A stretch of 64,000 nucleotides of DNA from CCMP332 sp040218795. Lineage in GTDB: Bacteria; Bacteroidota; Bacteroidia; Cytophagales; CCMP332. This document shows, in pieces, positions 1 through 9,800 of the stretch. The position numbers and the translations under genes were made by a program. Location: assembly GCA_040218795.1 (NCBI GenBank), contig JAVJQT010000010.1:248001-312000 (forward strand). Direction: 5' to 3'. Position 1 is the first letter of the stretch, and every line of letters starts with the position of its first letter. The notes below the pieces were generated by a model. That model saw nothing but the letters and a program-made list of their open reading frames with translations. It was not told the origin of the DNA and ran no database searches.

Positions 1-209
1 TATTTCACGATACAGCAAGCGACTTTAAATTTCTTACCAAATCTACTATGGGCTCTGAGGAGTCTATTAAATGGGAAGATGGTAATGAATACCCCTTAAT
101 TAAGGTGGAAATTTCTTCTGCCTCACATCCATTCTTTACAGGTAAGAAAATATTTGTTGATACAGCAGGTAGAGTTGAGAAGTTTAATAAGAAATATAAA
201 AAGAGTTAA
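1..209 (+). CDS. rpmE2: Ribosomal protein L31, type B (C-terminal part, cut by window edge)
   Basis: The reading frame that enters at base 3 gives 68 residues ending in a lysine-rich tail and a TAA stop. It carries the block STMGSEESIKWEDGNEYPL, followed by VEISSASHPFFTGKK and a VDTAGRVEKF segment, which is the typical C-terminal two thirds of the 50S subunit protein L31. No zinc-binding Cys motif is seen in the visible part, consistent with the type B (zinc-independent) form, though the extreme N-terminus is outside the window. A good terminator follows 30 bases later, so the gene is probably a single transcription unit or the last gene of one. Confidence 0.93.
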   Translation, partial: FHDTASDFKFLTKSTMGSEESIKWEDGNEYPLIKVEISSASHPFFTGKKIFVDTAGRVEKFNKKYKKS

Positions 210-238
210 TTCTGTTTTTATTTGTCATAAAGAAGAAA

Positions 239-272
239 GTCTCTGAAATCATTCAGAGACTTTTTTATTTTT
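239..272 (+). terminator. Rho-independent terminator after rpmE2
   Basis: Perfect 9-bp stem GTCTCTGAA (239-247) / TTCAGAGAC (252-260) with a 4-base loop, followed by a T-rich run to 272. The run ends only about six bases before the ATG of the next gene, so that gene cannot simply have a long leader downstream of the hairpin. Confidence 0.85.
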
Positions 273-278
273 GATGCC

Positions 279-1475
279 ATGACAATAGTTCTATTCGATC
301 ATGAAGATATAAGAGCAGACCTCTTACCTCTTACCTATACCCGCCCAATTGCCGATATCCGATGTGGTATACTTACAATTCGAGAAAAGTGGCAAAAATA
401 CATGGCCGGAGATATTCATGTTATTTGCGCGGCTCCACTCGATCGCTTTTTAAACAAACCATTGCCTAAAGGGCCAAAATTGTATATCAATGCATCTGTT
501 TTACCCGGAAAAGAGCTGATTGAAAAAATTAATGAGCTTAAGGATTCGCAAGGACTTCAATGCGATGATATATTGATCGCTTACAAAAGCACTGAAAATC
601 TGGATTCTGAAAATCTGTCAACTAAAAACATGTTTGAAGAATCAGAATATTTTGGTGAAGCAGATTTAATATGTAATTCCTGGGATATATTTAAATTCAA
701 TACCAGTCAAATTAAGTCAGACTTTTCACTCATTACCGAAGGAAGGAAATCTCAACCTTTAAAAGATCCTCACAGCATTATCTATAATGAAGAAAATGTA
801 TTTATAGAAGAGGGTGCCACAATTAAAGCAGCAATAATTAATGCTGAAAACGGCCCTATCTATATAGGTAAAAATGCGACTGTTGAAGAAGGTGCCATTA
901 TACGGGGATCATTTGCACTCTGTGAAGGGTCTTTCGTAAATACGGGGGCTAAAATCAGAGGCGATTCTACAATAGGGCCATATTCAAAAGCAGGAGGTGA
1001 AATAAGTAATTCCGTGATATTTGGCTATTCGAATAAAGGCCACGATGGTTTTCTTGGCAATTCAGTGATAGGTGAATGGTGCAATATAGGTGCAGATACC
1101 AATACGTCTAATCTTAAAAACAATTACGATGAAGTTAAACTTTGGAATTATTCAAAAGAAAAATTTATAAAAACTGGTGAACAATTTTGTGGATTGATCA
1201 TGGCAGATCATTCGAAATGTGGTATTAATACAATGTTCAATACCGGCACAAGTGTAGGCGTTGGCGCCAATATCTTTGGCTCAGGATTTCCTGCCAATTT
1301 CATTCCTTCATTTTTTTGGGGTGGGCCTCAGGGAAAAGCAACTTTTGCAATTAACAAAATGCTTGAAACCGCCAGAATAGTAATGTCAAGACGTAATAAA
1401 ACCCTGGATAAAACAAATGAAGATATTCTCGAAATGATTTTCAGAAGCACTAAAAAATACAGAAACTGGGAATGA
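279..1475 (+). CDS. GlmU-like sugar nucleotidyltransferase with left-handed beta-helix
   Basis: 398 residues. The N-terminus (about 1-45) contains LLPLTYTRPIADIRCG followed by an REKW motif, the signature of the Bacteroidetes GlmU-family or 'NTP_transf_4' putative sugar nucleotidyltransferases. Residues about 170-390 contain many imperfect hexapeptide repeats (for example IEEGATIKAAII and IYIGKNATVEEGAII), which form a left-handed beta-helix as in acyltransferases. By family analogy it could activate or acetylate a sugar phosphate for envelope synthesis, but the classical GxGTRM pyrophosphorylase loop is not visible at the N-terminus, so the substrate and even the reaction are uncertain. The start is fixed by the family N-terminus. 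It overlaps the next gene by four bases (ATGA), implying translational coupling to holB. Confidence 0.85.
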   Translation: MTIVLFDHEDIRADLLPLTYTRPIADIRCGILTIREKWQKYMAGDIHVICAAPLDRFLNKPLPKGPKLYINASVLPGKELIEKINELKDSQGLQCDDILIAYKSTENLDSENLSTKNMFEESEYFGEADLICNSWDIFKFNTSQIKSDFSLITEGRKSQPLKDPHSIIYNEENVFIEEGATIKAAIINAENGPIYIGKNATVEEGAIIRGSFALCEGSFVNTGAKIRGDSTIGPYSKAGGEISNSVIFGYSNKGHDGFLGNSVIGEWCNIGADTNTSNLKNNYDEVKLWNYSKEKFIKTGEQFCGLIMADHSKCGINTMFNTGTSVGVGANIFGSGFPANFIPSFFWGGPQGKATFAINKMLETARIVMSRRNKTLDKTNEDILEMIFRSTKKYRNWE

Positions 1476-2587
1476 GGTTTTCAGAGATATACGCCTATTC
1501 GGACATTAAAGATAAGTTGTGTAAAAGTGTTTTAAACGGACATGTGGCTCATGCCCTTATGTTTTCGGCCAATGAAGGTGGTGCAGGCTTGCAAATGGCA
1601 TTGGCCTATGCAACATATTTAAATTGTGAAAATAAACTTGAAAATGATTCATGCGGTGAATGCCCCTCATGTCACAAAATAGATAAATTAATTCATCCAG
1701 ATTTAAGTTTCTTTTTTCCATTAACAAGTACTAAAAGTCAACAGAAACCATTAGGAGAATTATTCTTAAAAGAATGGAGGGAATTCGTTCAGAAACATCC
1801 TTATGGTACCTGGGTCGATTGGGGTAATTTCATTGGGGCTGAAAACAAACAACTAATTATTTCAAAAGATGAAAGTAAAAGGATACTAGCAGTATCAAGT
1901 ATGAAGGCATTTGAAGGAGAATACAAAATCAATTTGATCTGGCTTCCAGAATACCTAAACGTTTATTCTGCCAATGCATTGTTAAAAATATTGGAAGAGC
2001 CGCCGGCAAAAACAGTATTTATTCTGATTACTGAAAATGTTGAAAAACTACTTCCGACAATCGTTTCACGTACACAAGTGCTTAGATTGCCACCATACAA
2101 CGTAGAAGCATTAAGCCATATACTTCGCGAAAAATATGGGATTGAGCAAGATAAAGCTGAGACGGCTGCCCAAATTTCCCAGGGTAATTTAAATGAAGCA
2201 CTGAGCATTTGTTCTGAGGTTGAAAATAATCAACATCTTCTAATAAGGGAATGGTTATTGGATTGCTATAAAAATGATGCCCTGGCTTTGGTTAATAAGG
2301 CCGATGAGTTTCAAAAATGGGGAAGAGAAGCGCAAAAGGCATTTTTGAGATTAGCATTATCAATACTAAGAGAAACGATGATCGCTACCAGCGGCCATGA
2401 TAATCTCATTAATGTACCTGAAAATCAAAAAGTATTTATAAATAAACTCTCAAAAAATGGTTGGGAAAAAATTGCGCGAATAGCGGAAGAACTAAACAAA
2501 ACATACAACCATTTGGAAAGAAATCTTCATCCAAAAATTGTATTTTTGGACTCTTCCATGTTAATTTCAGCAATTTTTAGAAGTTAG
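1472..2587 (+). CDS. holB: DNA polymerase III subunit delta'
   Basis: 371 residues of the clamp-loader AAA+ family. Seen: a degenerate P-loop region at 32-42 without the GKT of an active ATPase, as expected for delta'; a four-cysteine zinc module (C52, C61, C64, C67); the LLKILEEPP motif; and the sensor-1-like block IVSRTQVLRLPP. It would act in the tau/gamma-delta-delta' clamp loader that places the sliding clamp on DNA. The C-terminal about 130 residues form the helical collar domain. The ATG overlaps the stop of the GlmU-like gene. Confidence 0.93.
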   Translation: MRFSEIYAYSDIKDKLCKSVLNGHVAHALMFSANEGGAGLQMALAYATYLNCENKLENDSCGECPSCHKIDKLIHPDLSFFFPLTSTKSQQKPLGELFLKEWREFVQKHPYGTWVDWGNFIGAENKQLIISKDESKRILAVSSMKAFEGEYKINLIWLPEYLNVYSANALLKILEEPPAKTVFILITENVEKLLPTIVSRTQVLRLPPYNVEALSHILREKYGIEQDKAETAAQISQGNLNEALSICSEVENNQHLLIREWLLDCYKNDALALVNKADEFQKWGREAQKAFLRLALSILRETMIATSGHDNLINVPENQKVFINKLSKNGWEKIARIAEELNKTYNHLERNLHPKIVFLDSSMLISAIFRS

Positions 2588-2607
2588 TAATGTAAAAAAC
2601 CAAGAAA

Positions 2608-3360
2608 TTGAAAATTAGAATCGTTCTCTTTTCCTTCGCACTTGCGATATTTATTGCGGCTTTCATTTTCCCTAATTCCACCGCAAAAACCAAAAATAAT
2701 CGCGATCATATTATTACGATAAGTACCAGTTATGGAGATATGAAATTCATCTTGTATGATGCAACACCTCTTCATAAAGAGAACTTTGTTAAATTGGTTA
2801 AAAAAGGATACTATGACAGCACCACCTTTCATCGGGTCATCCATCAATTTATGATTCAGGGCGGAGACCCAAACAGCAAAGACTCTAATCCAAACAACGA
2901 CGGACTTGGTGGTCCGGGATACACTATTCCCCCAGAGTTTAATTCTAAACTTTTCCATAAAAAAGGAGCACTTGCCGCAGCAAGACAACCAGATGCAATT
3001 AATCCTAAAAAAGAATCGAGCGGTTCCCAGTTTTACATAGTTCAAGGTAGGCCTGTTTCCAGGGATGAATTAAAGCGTCTTTCTTCTTTTATGAAACAAG
3101 ACTATTCGGATGAACAAATCAAGATTTACAATGAACTGGGTGGAACTCCACATCTTGATGGTGAATACACAGTATTTGGAGAAATTATTTCCGGAATGAA
3201 TGTCATCGACTCTATTGCAAATGTTAAAGTCAATTCAGCTAAACGGCCTTATAATAATATTTATATGAAAATTACAGAGGAAGAAATAAAAAAGAAGAAA
3301 ATCACGAAGCTTTATAATTATGTTTATCCTCCAGTAGATCAAGCAACAACAAAAAAATAA
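2608..3360 (+). CDS. Secreted cyclophilin-type peptidyl-prolyl isomerase
   Basis: 250 residues starting at TTG (an in-frame TAA at 2593 rules out a longer protein). A hydrophobic signal segment covers about residues 4-22. Cyclophilin core motifs follow: YDSTTFHRVIHQFMIQGGD (catalytic Arg in FHRVI), GALAAAR, SSGSQFYIVQG and the HLDGEYTVFGE block, ending in a Lys-rich tail. It likely catalyses cis-trans isomerisation of prolyl bonds in the periplasm during folding of exported proteins. A short insertion (RPVSRDELKRLSSFM and following) between the QFYIV strand and the HLDGEYTVFG strand is usual in Bacteroidetes homologues. Two bases separate it from the next gene. Confidence 0.92.
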   Translation: MKIRIVLFSFALAIFIAAFIFPNSTAKTKNNRDHIITISTSYGDMKFILYDATPLHKENFVKLVKKGYYDSTTFHRVIHQFMIQGGDPNSKDSNPNNDGLGGPGYTIPPEFNSKLFHKKGALAAARQPDAINPKKESSGSQFYIVQGRPVSRDELKRLSSFMKQDYSDEQIKIYNELGGTPHLDGEYTVFGEIISGMNVIDSIANVKVNSAKRPYNNIYMKITEEEIKKKKITKLYNYVYPPVDQATTKK

Positions 3361-3362
3361 TC

Positions 3363-4274
3363 TTGAGAAAAAAAATTCTGATTACCGGATCCAACGGACT
3401 CCTGGGTCAAAAATTAGTAAGTCTTATTTTAAAAGAAAATGAATACGATCTAATTGCAACTGCCCGTGGTGAAAATAGAATTAAAGAAATATATCCCGAA
3501 ATGAAGTTTTCGGAAATGGACATCACCAACTCTAAGGAAGTGCTTAATGTAATCAGTACTGAAAAGCCCGATTATGTAATCCATACTGCAGCAATGACGC
3601 AGGTCGATGACTGTGAAACCGATAAAGAGCAATGTGATCTCTTAAATGTAAAATCTGTGGAGTACCTGAATACGGCCTGTGAACTGACCAACTGCCACTT
3701 GGTTCACCTCTCAACAGATTTTATTTTTGATGGTAAAAACGGGCCTTACAAAGAAAACGATATTGCAAATCCAATAAGTTATTACGGAGAGTCGAAACTG
3801 AGATCTGAAGAAATTGTTAAAAAATCAAAAACGAAATGGGCGATTGTCCGAACCGTATTGGTTTATGGCATTGTACACAAAATGTCCAGATCAAATATTA
3901 TTCTCTGGGTTAAAAAAAGTCTCGAAGAAGGAAAATCCATTAATGTGGTGAATGACCAATGGAGAACGCCAACTTTAGCTGAAGATTTAGCTAATGGCTG
4001 CTATCTTATTTGTAAAAATAATGCTGAAGGAGTATTCAATATTTCCGGACCTGATCTGTTGACACCTTACGATATGGCAATTTTAACTGCAGATTATTTT
4101 AACCTGGACAAAAACCTAATTAAAGAGGTGGATGGAAGTATTTTTAAGCAAGCTGCCAAAAGGCCTCCAAAAACAGGATTCGTTTTGGATAAAGCCATGA
4201 AAGAGCTGAATTACAAGCCACATTCATTTTCCGAGGGTATTGAGATTATTGCCCGACAAACTGAGAATAGCTAA
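3363..4274 (+). CDS. RmlD-like NAD(P)-dependent sugar reductase (dTDP-4-dehydrorhamnose reductase family)
   Basis: 303 residues starting at TTG. The extended-SDR Rossmann signature is GSNGLLGQK at residues 8-16, and the catalytic YxxxK is Y141-G-E-S-K145. HLSTDFIFDGKNGPY is the RmlD/RfbD family block, and the C-terminal half has the usual substrate-binding region (NDQWRTPTLAEDLA). Members reduce nucleotide-linked 4-keto sugars or act as related sugar epimerase/reductases. No rhamnose pathway genes (rmlA, rmlB, rmlC) lie nearby, so the substrate is not known. TTG starts in both this and the preceding gene suggest modest expression. Confidence 0.85.
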   Translation: MRKKILITGSNGLLGQKLVSLILKENEYDLIATARGENRIKEIYPEMKFSEMDITNSKEVLNVISTEKPDYVIHTAAMTQVDDCETDKEQCDLLNVKSVEYLNTACELTNCHLVHLSTDFIFDGKNGPYKENDIANPISYYGESKLRSEEIVKKSKTKWAIVRTVLVYGIVHKMSRSNIILWVKKSLEEGKSINVVNDQWRTPTLAEDLANGCYLICKNNAEGVFNISGPDLLTPYDMAILTADYFNLDKNLIKEVDGSIFKQAAKRPPKTGFVLDKAMKELNYKPHSFSEGIEIIARQTENS

Positions 4275-4334
4275 TCACATAACGAAAGGTAAAAGTCATT
4301 TTATATTTTTAGAGTTTTACGCAAATATTATTGA

Positions 4335-5864
4335 ATGAAAAATTTGAAGGGATACGTATTGTTGGGAATATTTTTTTTAGGCTCGGGTACTGCTGCTTTT
4401 GCAGATTCCGGTTTTGAAGAAAAAATCAATAATGTTATACGCAAATCGATCGGGCCATATCTGGAGATAATATCTGATGCTATATTTTTCCCGGTACCAC
4501 TTGGTGGCGGGCATGAAATGCCATTTGTGATTATCTGGCTTTTGGTAGGCGCAATGATATTCACAATATACATGCGATTTATCAATTTCAGAGGCTTTAA
4601 ACATGCAATTGATGTGGCAAGGGGGCGTTTCGATGATCCCAGTGATCCTGGTGAGGTCACTCATTTTCAGGCTTTAACAGCTGCACTATCAGGAACTGTT
4701 GGCTTGGGAAACATTGCAGGAGTTGCCATTGCAGTTTCTGTAGGAGGTCCGGGTGCTACTTTTTGGATGATATTGGCTGGTCTTTTAGGAATGACTTCCA
4801 AATTTGTTGAATGTACGCTAGGTGTTAAGTATCGAATTGTCAAAAAAGACGGTGTGGTATCCGGTGGTCCTATGTATTATTTAAGCCGGGGATTAGCAAA
4901 TAAGGGCTGGCCGGTTTTTGGTAAAATCGCTGCGGCCTTATTCGCATTTTTTTGCATCGGTGGATCCTTTGGAGGTGGAAATATGGCCCAGATTAATCAA
5001 GCCACTAAGCAATTTGTCAATATTTCCGGAGGTACAGAAAGCTTTCTATACGGACGTGAATGGCTTTTTGGATTGCTAATGGCAATTATTGTTGGAATGA
5101 TCATCATTGGAGGAATTAAAAGCATTGCCAAAGTAACCGACAAAATTGTTCCATTTATGGTTGGCATATATATCGCAGCCGCAATTGTCGTTTTAGTTTT
5201 TAAGTATACTGATATCCCCTGGGCAATTGCAGCTATTTTCAAAGGAGCCTTTTCTGCAGATGCTGCATTTGGAGGATTTCTCGGTGTTTTAATTCAGGGT
5301 TTTAGAAGAGCGGCCTTTTCAAATGAAGCAGGAGTGGGTTCAGCTTCGATTGCTCACAGTGCCGCCATGACTGACGAACCCGTAAGTGAGGGTATTGTAT
5401 CTTTATTGGAGCCATTTATTGACACTGTTGTTGTTTGTACGATGACTGCATTGGTAATAATTATAACAGGGAATATAGATCCTGGGGCGAGTCAAGGCGT
5501 AGAATTGACCTCAAAAGCATTTGGATCTGTTATCTCATGGTTTCCATACATTTTGTCCATTGCTGTTATTTTGTTTGCCCTTTCAACCATGATTTCCTGG
5601 TCCTATTATGGCTTGAAAAGCTGGACCTATTTATTTGGTGATAATAGGTATACAGATGTAAGTTATAAAGTAATCTTCTGCACCTTCGTTGTTTTGGGTT
5701 CAGCCATGAACATGCAGAAGGTCTTTGATTTTAGCGATGCCATGATCTTTGCCATGGCCTTCCCAAATGTTATGGGGCTTTATATACTGGCACCTGAAGT
5801 AAAAAAGGATCTTGCCGATTACATCAAGAGAATCAAAAGCGGAGAAATCAAAAAATATTTTTAA
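4335..5864 (+). CDS. Sodium:alanine (AGCS family) symporter
   Basis: 509 residues with an N-terminal signal-like segment and about ten further hydrophobic helices. The family hallmark ALSGTVGLGNIAGVAIAV followed by GGPGATFWM is at about residues 113-145. Others are SGGPMYYLSRG, GGNMAQINQ, RAAFSNEAGVGSASIAHSAA and, near the end, ALSTMISWSYYGLKSWTYLFG. Members import alanine or glycine with Na+ across the inner membrane. It is in a + strand run, three bases before a helix-hairpin-helix gene that it is unlikely to be functionally tied to. Confidence 0.93.
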   Translation: MKNLKGYVLLGIFFLGSGTAAFADSGFEEKINNVIRKSIGPYLEIISDAIFFPVPLGGGHEMPFVIIWLLVGAMIFTIYMRFINFRGFKHAIDVARGRFDDPSDPGEVTHFQALTAALSGTVGLGNIAGVAIAVSVGGPGATFWMILAGLLGMTSKFVECTLGVKYRIVKKDGVVSGGPMYYLSRGLANKGWPVFGKIAAALFAFFCIGGSFGGGNMAQINQATKQFVNISGGTESFLYGREWLFGLLMAIIVGMIIIGGIKSIAKVTDKIVPFMVGIYIAAAIVVLVFKYTDIPWAIAAIFKGAFSADAAFGGFLGVLIQGFRRAAFSNEAGVGSASIAHSAAMTDEPVSEGIVSLLEPFIDTVVVCTMTALVIIITGNIDPGASQGVELTSKAFGSVISWFPYILSIAVILFALSTMISWSYYGLKSWTYLFGDNRYTDVSYKVIFCTFVVLGSAMNMQKVFDFSDAMIFAMAFPNVMGLYILAPEVKKDLADYIKRIKSGEIKKYF

Positions 5865-5867
5865 GAT

Positions 5868-6791
5868 GTGAAAAAGCTGCGAAAATATCTGGTAGAAGTC
5901 TTTGGATTCAGTCAATCCGAAAGTAAGGGTTTTATCATTTTCTTTTTGCTGGTTTTAGTCTTTTTTATTTTATCCAATTTTTTACCTGATCTAATATTTC
6001 AAACGGAGGTTTCTTACAAATCCAACTCGATAAAAATTCAGGACTATATTAAGGAAGTACCTCGTCAGTCAAGTCATAATCAAAGAAATATTCTCATTAA
6101 AAAGAGAGTTTCCGATCCAAATACCATGAGTTTTATGGATTGGAGAAATATAGGTTTAGATCAAAAACTGGCTGACAGAATTATCTCTTTTCGTTTAAAT
6201 GGGGGAAGATTTAACATTAAAGAAGATCTCAAAAAAATTTACGGACTTAGCGATTCAATTTATAATGAAATAGATCCATACTTAGCCATGGCTCATTTCG
6301 AGCCTTCAAAAAAAAGATTTAGTTCATTTAACAATAATTACAACAAAAACAGATTCGAAAAAAAAACCGAAACCCAAAACATTCACAAACAATTGCCTGA
6401 TTTAAACAAATGCGATTCTTCCGATCTATTGTTCATTAAAGGGATTGGACCTAAACGGGCTTCTAGAATAATCAAATACAGAAATAGGCTGGGTGGATTT
6501 AAAAATATTAATCAACTCAATGAAGTTTACGGAATCGATAGTACTGTTTATATAAACCTTATTTCAAATACAATTTTGAAAGAAGATTCAGCTATAAATA
6601 AAATTAATTTAAACGCTGTTTCTTTTGAAGAACTACTCAAACATCCTTATGTGGATTACAACACCTGTAAGGTGATTATTAATTACAGAAAACAGCATGG
6701 AAAATTCGAGAGTCTAAAAGATTTAAAGCAAATAAAAATTATAGATTCTGATTTTTTGACAAGAATGGGGCCTTATCTCCAATTTTTATAG
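5868..6791 (+). CDS. Membrane-anchored helix-hairpin-helix protein (ComEA-like repeats)
   Basis: 307 residues starting at GTG three bases after the symporter stop. One transmembrane helix (about residues 24-42) is followed by three helix-hairpin-helix units: about 85-140 (MDWRNIGLDQKLADRIISFR), about 180-235 (LPDLNKCDSSDLLFIKGIGP, then KRASRIIKYRNRLGGF) and about 245-305 (INLNAVSFEELLKHPYV). This is the usual Bacteroidetes 'helix-hairpin-helix domain' protein. ComEA homologues bind DNA in the periplasm during uptake, but other com genes are not nearby, so a competence role is only inference. The second unit has the canonical GIGP turn; the others are divergent. Confidence 0.85.
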   Translation: MKKLRKYLVEVFGFSQSESKGFIIFFLLVLVFFILSNFLPDLIFQTEVSYKSNSIKIQDYIKEVPRQSSHNQRNILIKKRVSDPNTMSFMDWRNIGLDQKLADRIISFRLNGGRFNIKEDLKKIYGLSDSIYNEIDPYLAMAHFEPSKKRFSSFNNNYNKNRFEKKTETQNIHKQLPDLNKCDSSDLLFIKGIGPKRASRIIKYRNRLGGFKNINQLNEVYGIDSTVYINLISNTILKEDSAINKINLNAVSFEELLKHPYVDYNTCKVIINYRKQHGKFESLKDLKQIKIIDSDFLTRMGPYLQFL

Positions 6792-6871
6792 GCTTTAATA
6801 TTAGCGTTAATTCAATTTTTGACTATAAATCTTATTATATTCAAATCTTAATTGAAAAATAATGTGAGCTT

Positions 6872-9800
6872 ATGGCCTTCAATTTAGGTACTACTCTTGA
6901 AATTGAAGAAAGAGAAACTAACAAAGTAATTCTTTTTACTTTACAGTCATTTTTCATTGGAGTATTCATTTCTACATTTGAAATTGGCTCAACTTCACTT
7001 TTTCTCGAATATTTCAATCAATCTGACCTACCGAAAGCATTCATTATTTCCGGTTTGGCAGGAGTGGTTTTTACAACCATTTTTACAAGTCTCCAAAGGT
7101 CCATAAAATTCAAAAATCTTAGTCTAATCAATCTATTTGTTATTAGTGTCCTAACTATTCTGTTGCGCTACAGCTTTAATTTCACGGATGACCCCATGTT
7201 GATTTACCTTGTTTTCATTTTCATGGGCCCGCTTAAGGTTATTGCATTTTTAGGATTTTGGGGTATGGCATCCAGGGTATTTTCGCTTAGGCAAGGAAAA
7301 AGACTATTTGGGTTAATCGATTCAGGACAGGTCTTTGGTGCAATACTCATTGGGTTTTCCACTGTATTGATCATGCAGTTTTTGCCTGACACAAAAGACC
7401 TCCTCGTTATTTCTTCGGGTAGTATATTGGTGACGTTAATTTTGCAATTTTTAGTCAACAAAAGGTATGGCGGAGAAATTGTAGAATCCTTAGACGCTGA
7501 TGATAAAATTGAAGATAACGAACAAAGTTATAAATTCCTTAAAAGCTCTTACATCCAGTTTATGGTGTTTTTTGTGGTTTTATCTACGATCACCGTCTTC
7601 TTTATTTACAATTCATTTTTAACAGTAACTAAAGATCAGTTCCCCGAATCAAGAGACCTTACAAATTTCCTCGGATTCTTTATATCCATGGTGATGATAT
7701 TTAGCTTTCTATTCAAAACTTTTCTATACAGTAGACTAATACAGATGTACGGTCTTAAAGTAGTACTCATCATTCTTCCGATACTGCTTTTTATCATAAC
7801 CATCTCGGCATCAATTGTCGGTACTGTTTTTGGGTTTACGCAAGCAACTTCGGTTAATTTTACCTTGTTTTTTATTCTGATTGCTTTAAGCCAATTATTT
7901 TCATTGTCTCTTAAAAACTCTTTAGAAGTCCCGGCTTTTAAAATTTTGTATCAGCCCCTTCCTAAAAAAATCAGATACGATGTTCAGGCCAGAATTGATG
8001 GAATTGTCAATGAGTCTTCTGCAGTACTCGCCGGTTTAATATTATTGGGATTAAGCCTTTTGGAATTTATCGAACTCATCCATTTTTCTTATTCACTTAT
8101 TGTCATTATTTCCATTTGGATTTACATCACCGTTAAGCTATATAATTATTACAAAAGTACCTTACAGGATTCTCTCTCGCGTGGTTCCAAATCTTCCGGC
8201 TCGGTAAAAGGAGAGGCAAGGATACGTTCTTTAATAAAAGATGAATTAAAAACCGAGTCATCAGATAAACTTATACGCTCTCTTCAGCTTACAGCGAATT
8301 ATGAACCGAATCTCTTTGAAATTTTTATATCAGATTTAATCAAAAGCGAAAACAATGAATTGCAGAGCTATGCATTGCAAAAAGTAGGAGACTATAATTT
8401 GCTATCTCTTAGATCTGGGATAAAAGAATTGATTAAATCCACAAATAATAACACGCTAAAGAAACAAGCTGAAGATGTTCTCATTAGTCTTGAAGAAACA
8501 GATAAAAGAGTAAGTCAGGCAGAAATGTTGTATAGCCTGGTTAACTCCAGAGAATTTGAAGACAGAGTATTTGCGGCAAAGATATTGGGAGAAATAAAAT
8601 TCGACGATCATTTAAATTTAATGACCGAACTTATAAAAGATCATCATCCAAAAGTTAAAAAAGCGGCGATTGCAGCAATTGCCAAACTCAATTTACCTGA
8701 ACTCTGGCCTAAGCTTGTAGAAAATCTTAATAATAACAATTGCGTTCAGGCTGCGACCTCTGCTATTATTTCAATTGGCGACAGAATATTGCCTACACTC
8801 GAACAATCTTTTTACAAATCGGGCTATTCGGCTGAAACGATGTTACAAATTATTAGGATTTATGGCATAATTGGAGGAAAAAATGCTGAAGAATACCTTT
8901 TAAAGAAAATAAACTACCCCGATGGAAGAATTGTAAAACACTCATTATTAGCTTTAAAATCATGCAATTATAAAGCCGCAACAGATAAAAGGGGAAGTAT
9001 CCACCAAACCATTGAAACCACCATTTCAAACATTTTGTGGAATCTTGTTGCACTCGAGAATTTAAAAGATGACGAAATAACAGAGAATCTGGTAGAAGCG
9101 CTTGAACAGGAAGTTAAAGAAAATTATGAGTTTTTATTTCTCTTACTTTCACTTGCCTACGATCCTCAGTCAATTAAATATGTTCAGGAGAATATTGAAA
9201 CCGGAACAACCGAAGGGATCGGTTATGCAATAGAACTTTTAGACATTTTTATCGCTGAAGAAATTAAACCAAAATTATTCCCAATTCTCGAGGATAATTC
9301 TCTCGCTGATAAAATCAGACAATTAGAACCTTATTTTCCTGTTGCAGAATATTCAAAAGAAGGCCTGATAAGACAAATTATTAACCGGAATTACAACTAT
9401 ACCAATCGTTGGACTAAAGCTTGCGCATTGTTGGCTGTATTAAAACTTGAAGAGCCGAAAGTAAGCGATGATTTAATTGCCATACTCTTTAATCAGGATG
9501 TTCTATTAAGGCAAAGTGCGGCATGGGTTATTTACAATATTAGCGAAGAAGTTTACCATGAATGCACCAATAGGATTCCGGAAAAGGAAAAAAGAATACT
9601 TGATGAAGCCATAGCTTTAAAAATTCAGTACGGATATCCATTGCTTTATGACCTAACACTTGCTTTGTCAAAGTCGAAGGGATTTGCCAAGGTGAATAAG
9701 TCGGTAATATGCAAAATGGCTGACCAATTGAAAATGTCCAAATCTCTTAAAAATAATACCGTACTGGATAGTCAGGATTCAGAGCATTTTAACCTTTATT

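Noticed and set aside
2584..3045. Open frame of about 150 codons on the minus strand over the cyclophilin gene
   Set aside because: Antisense to conserved cyclophilin motifs; composition is that of a reverse frame.
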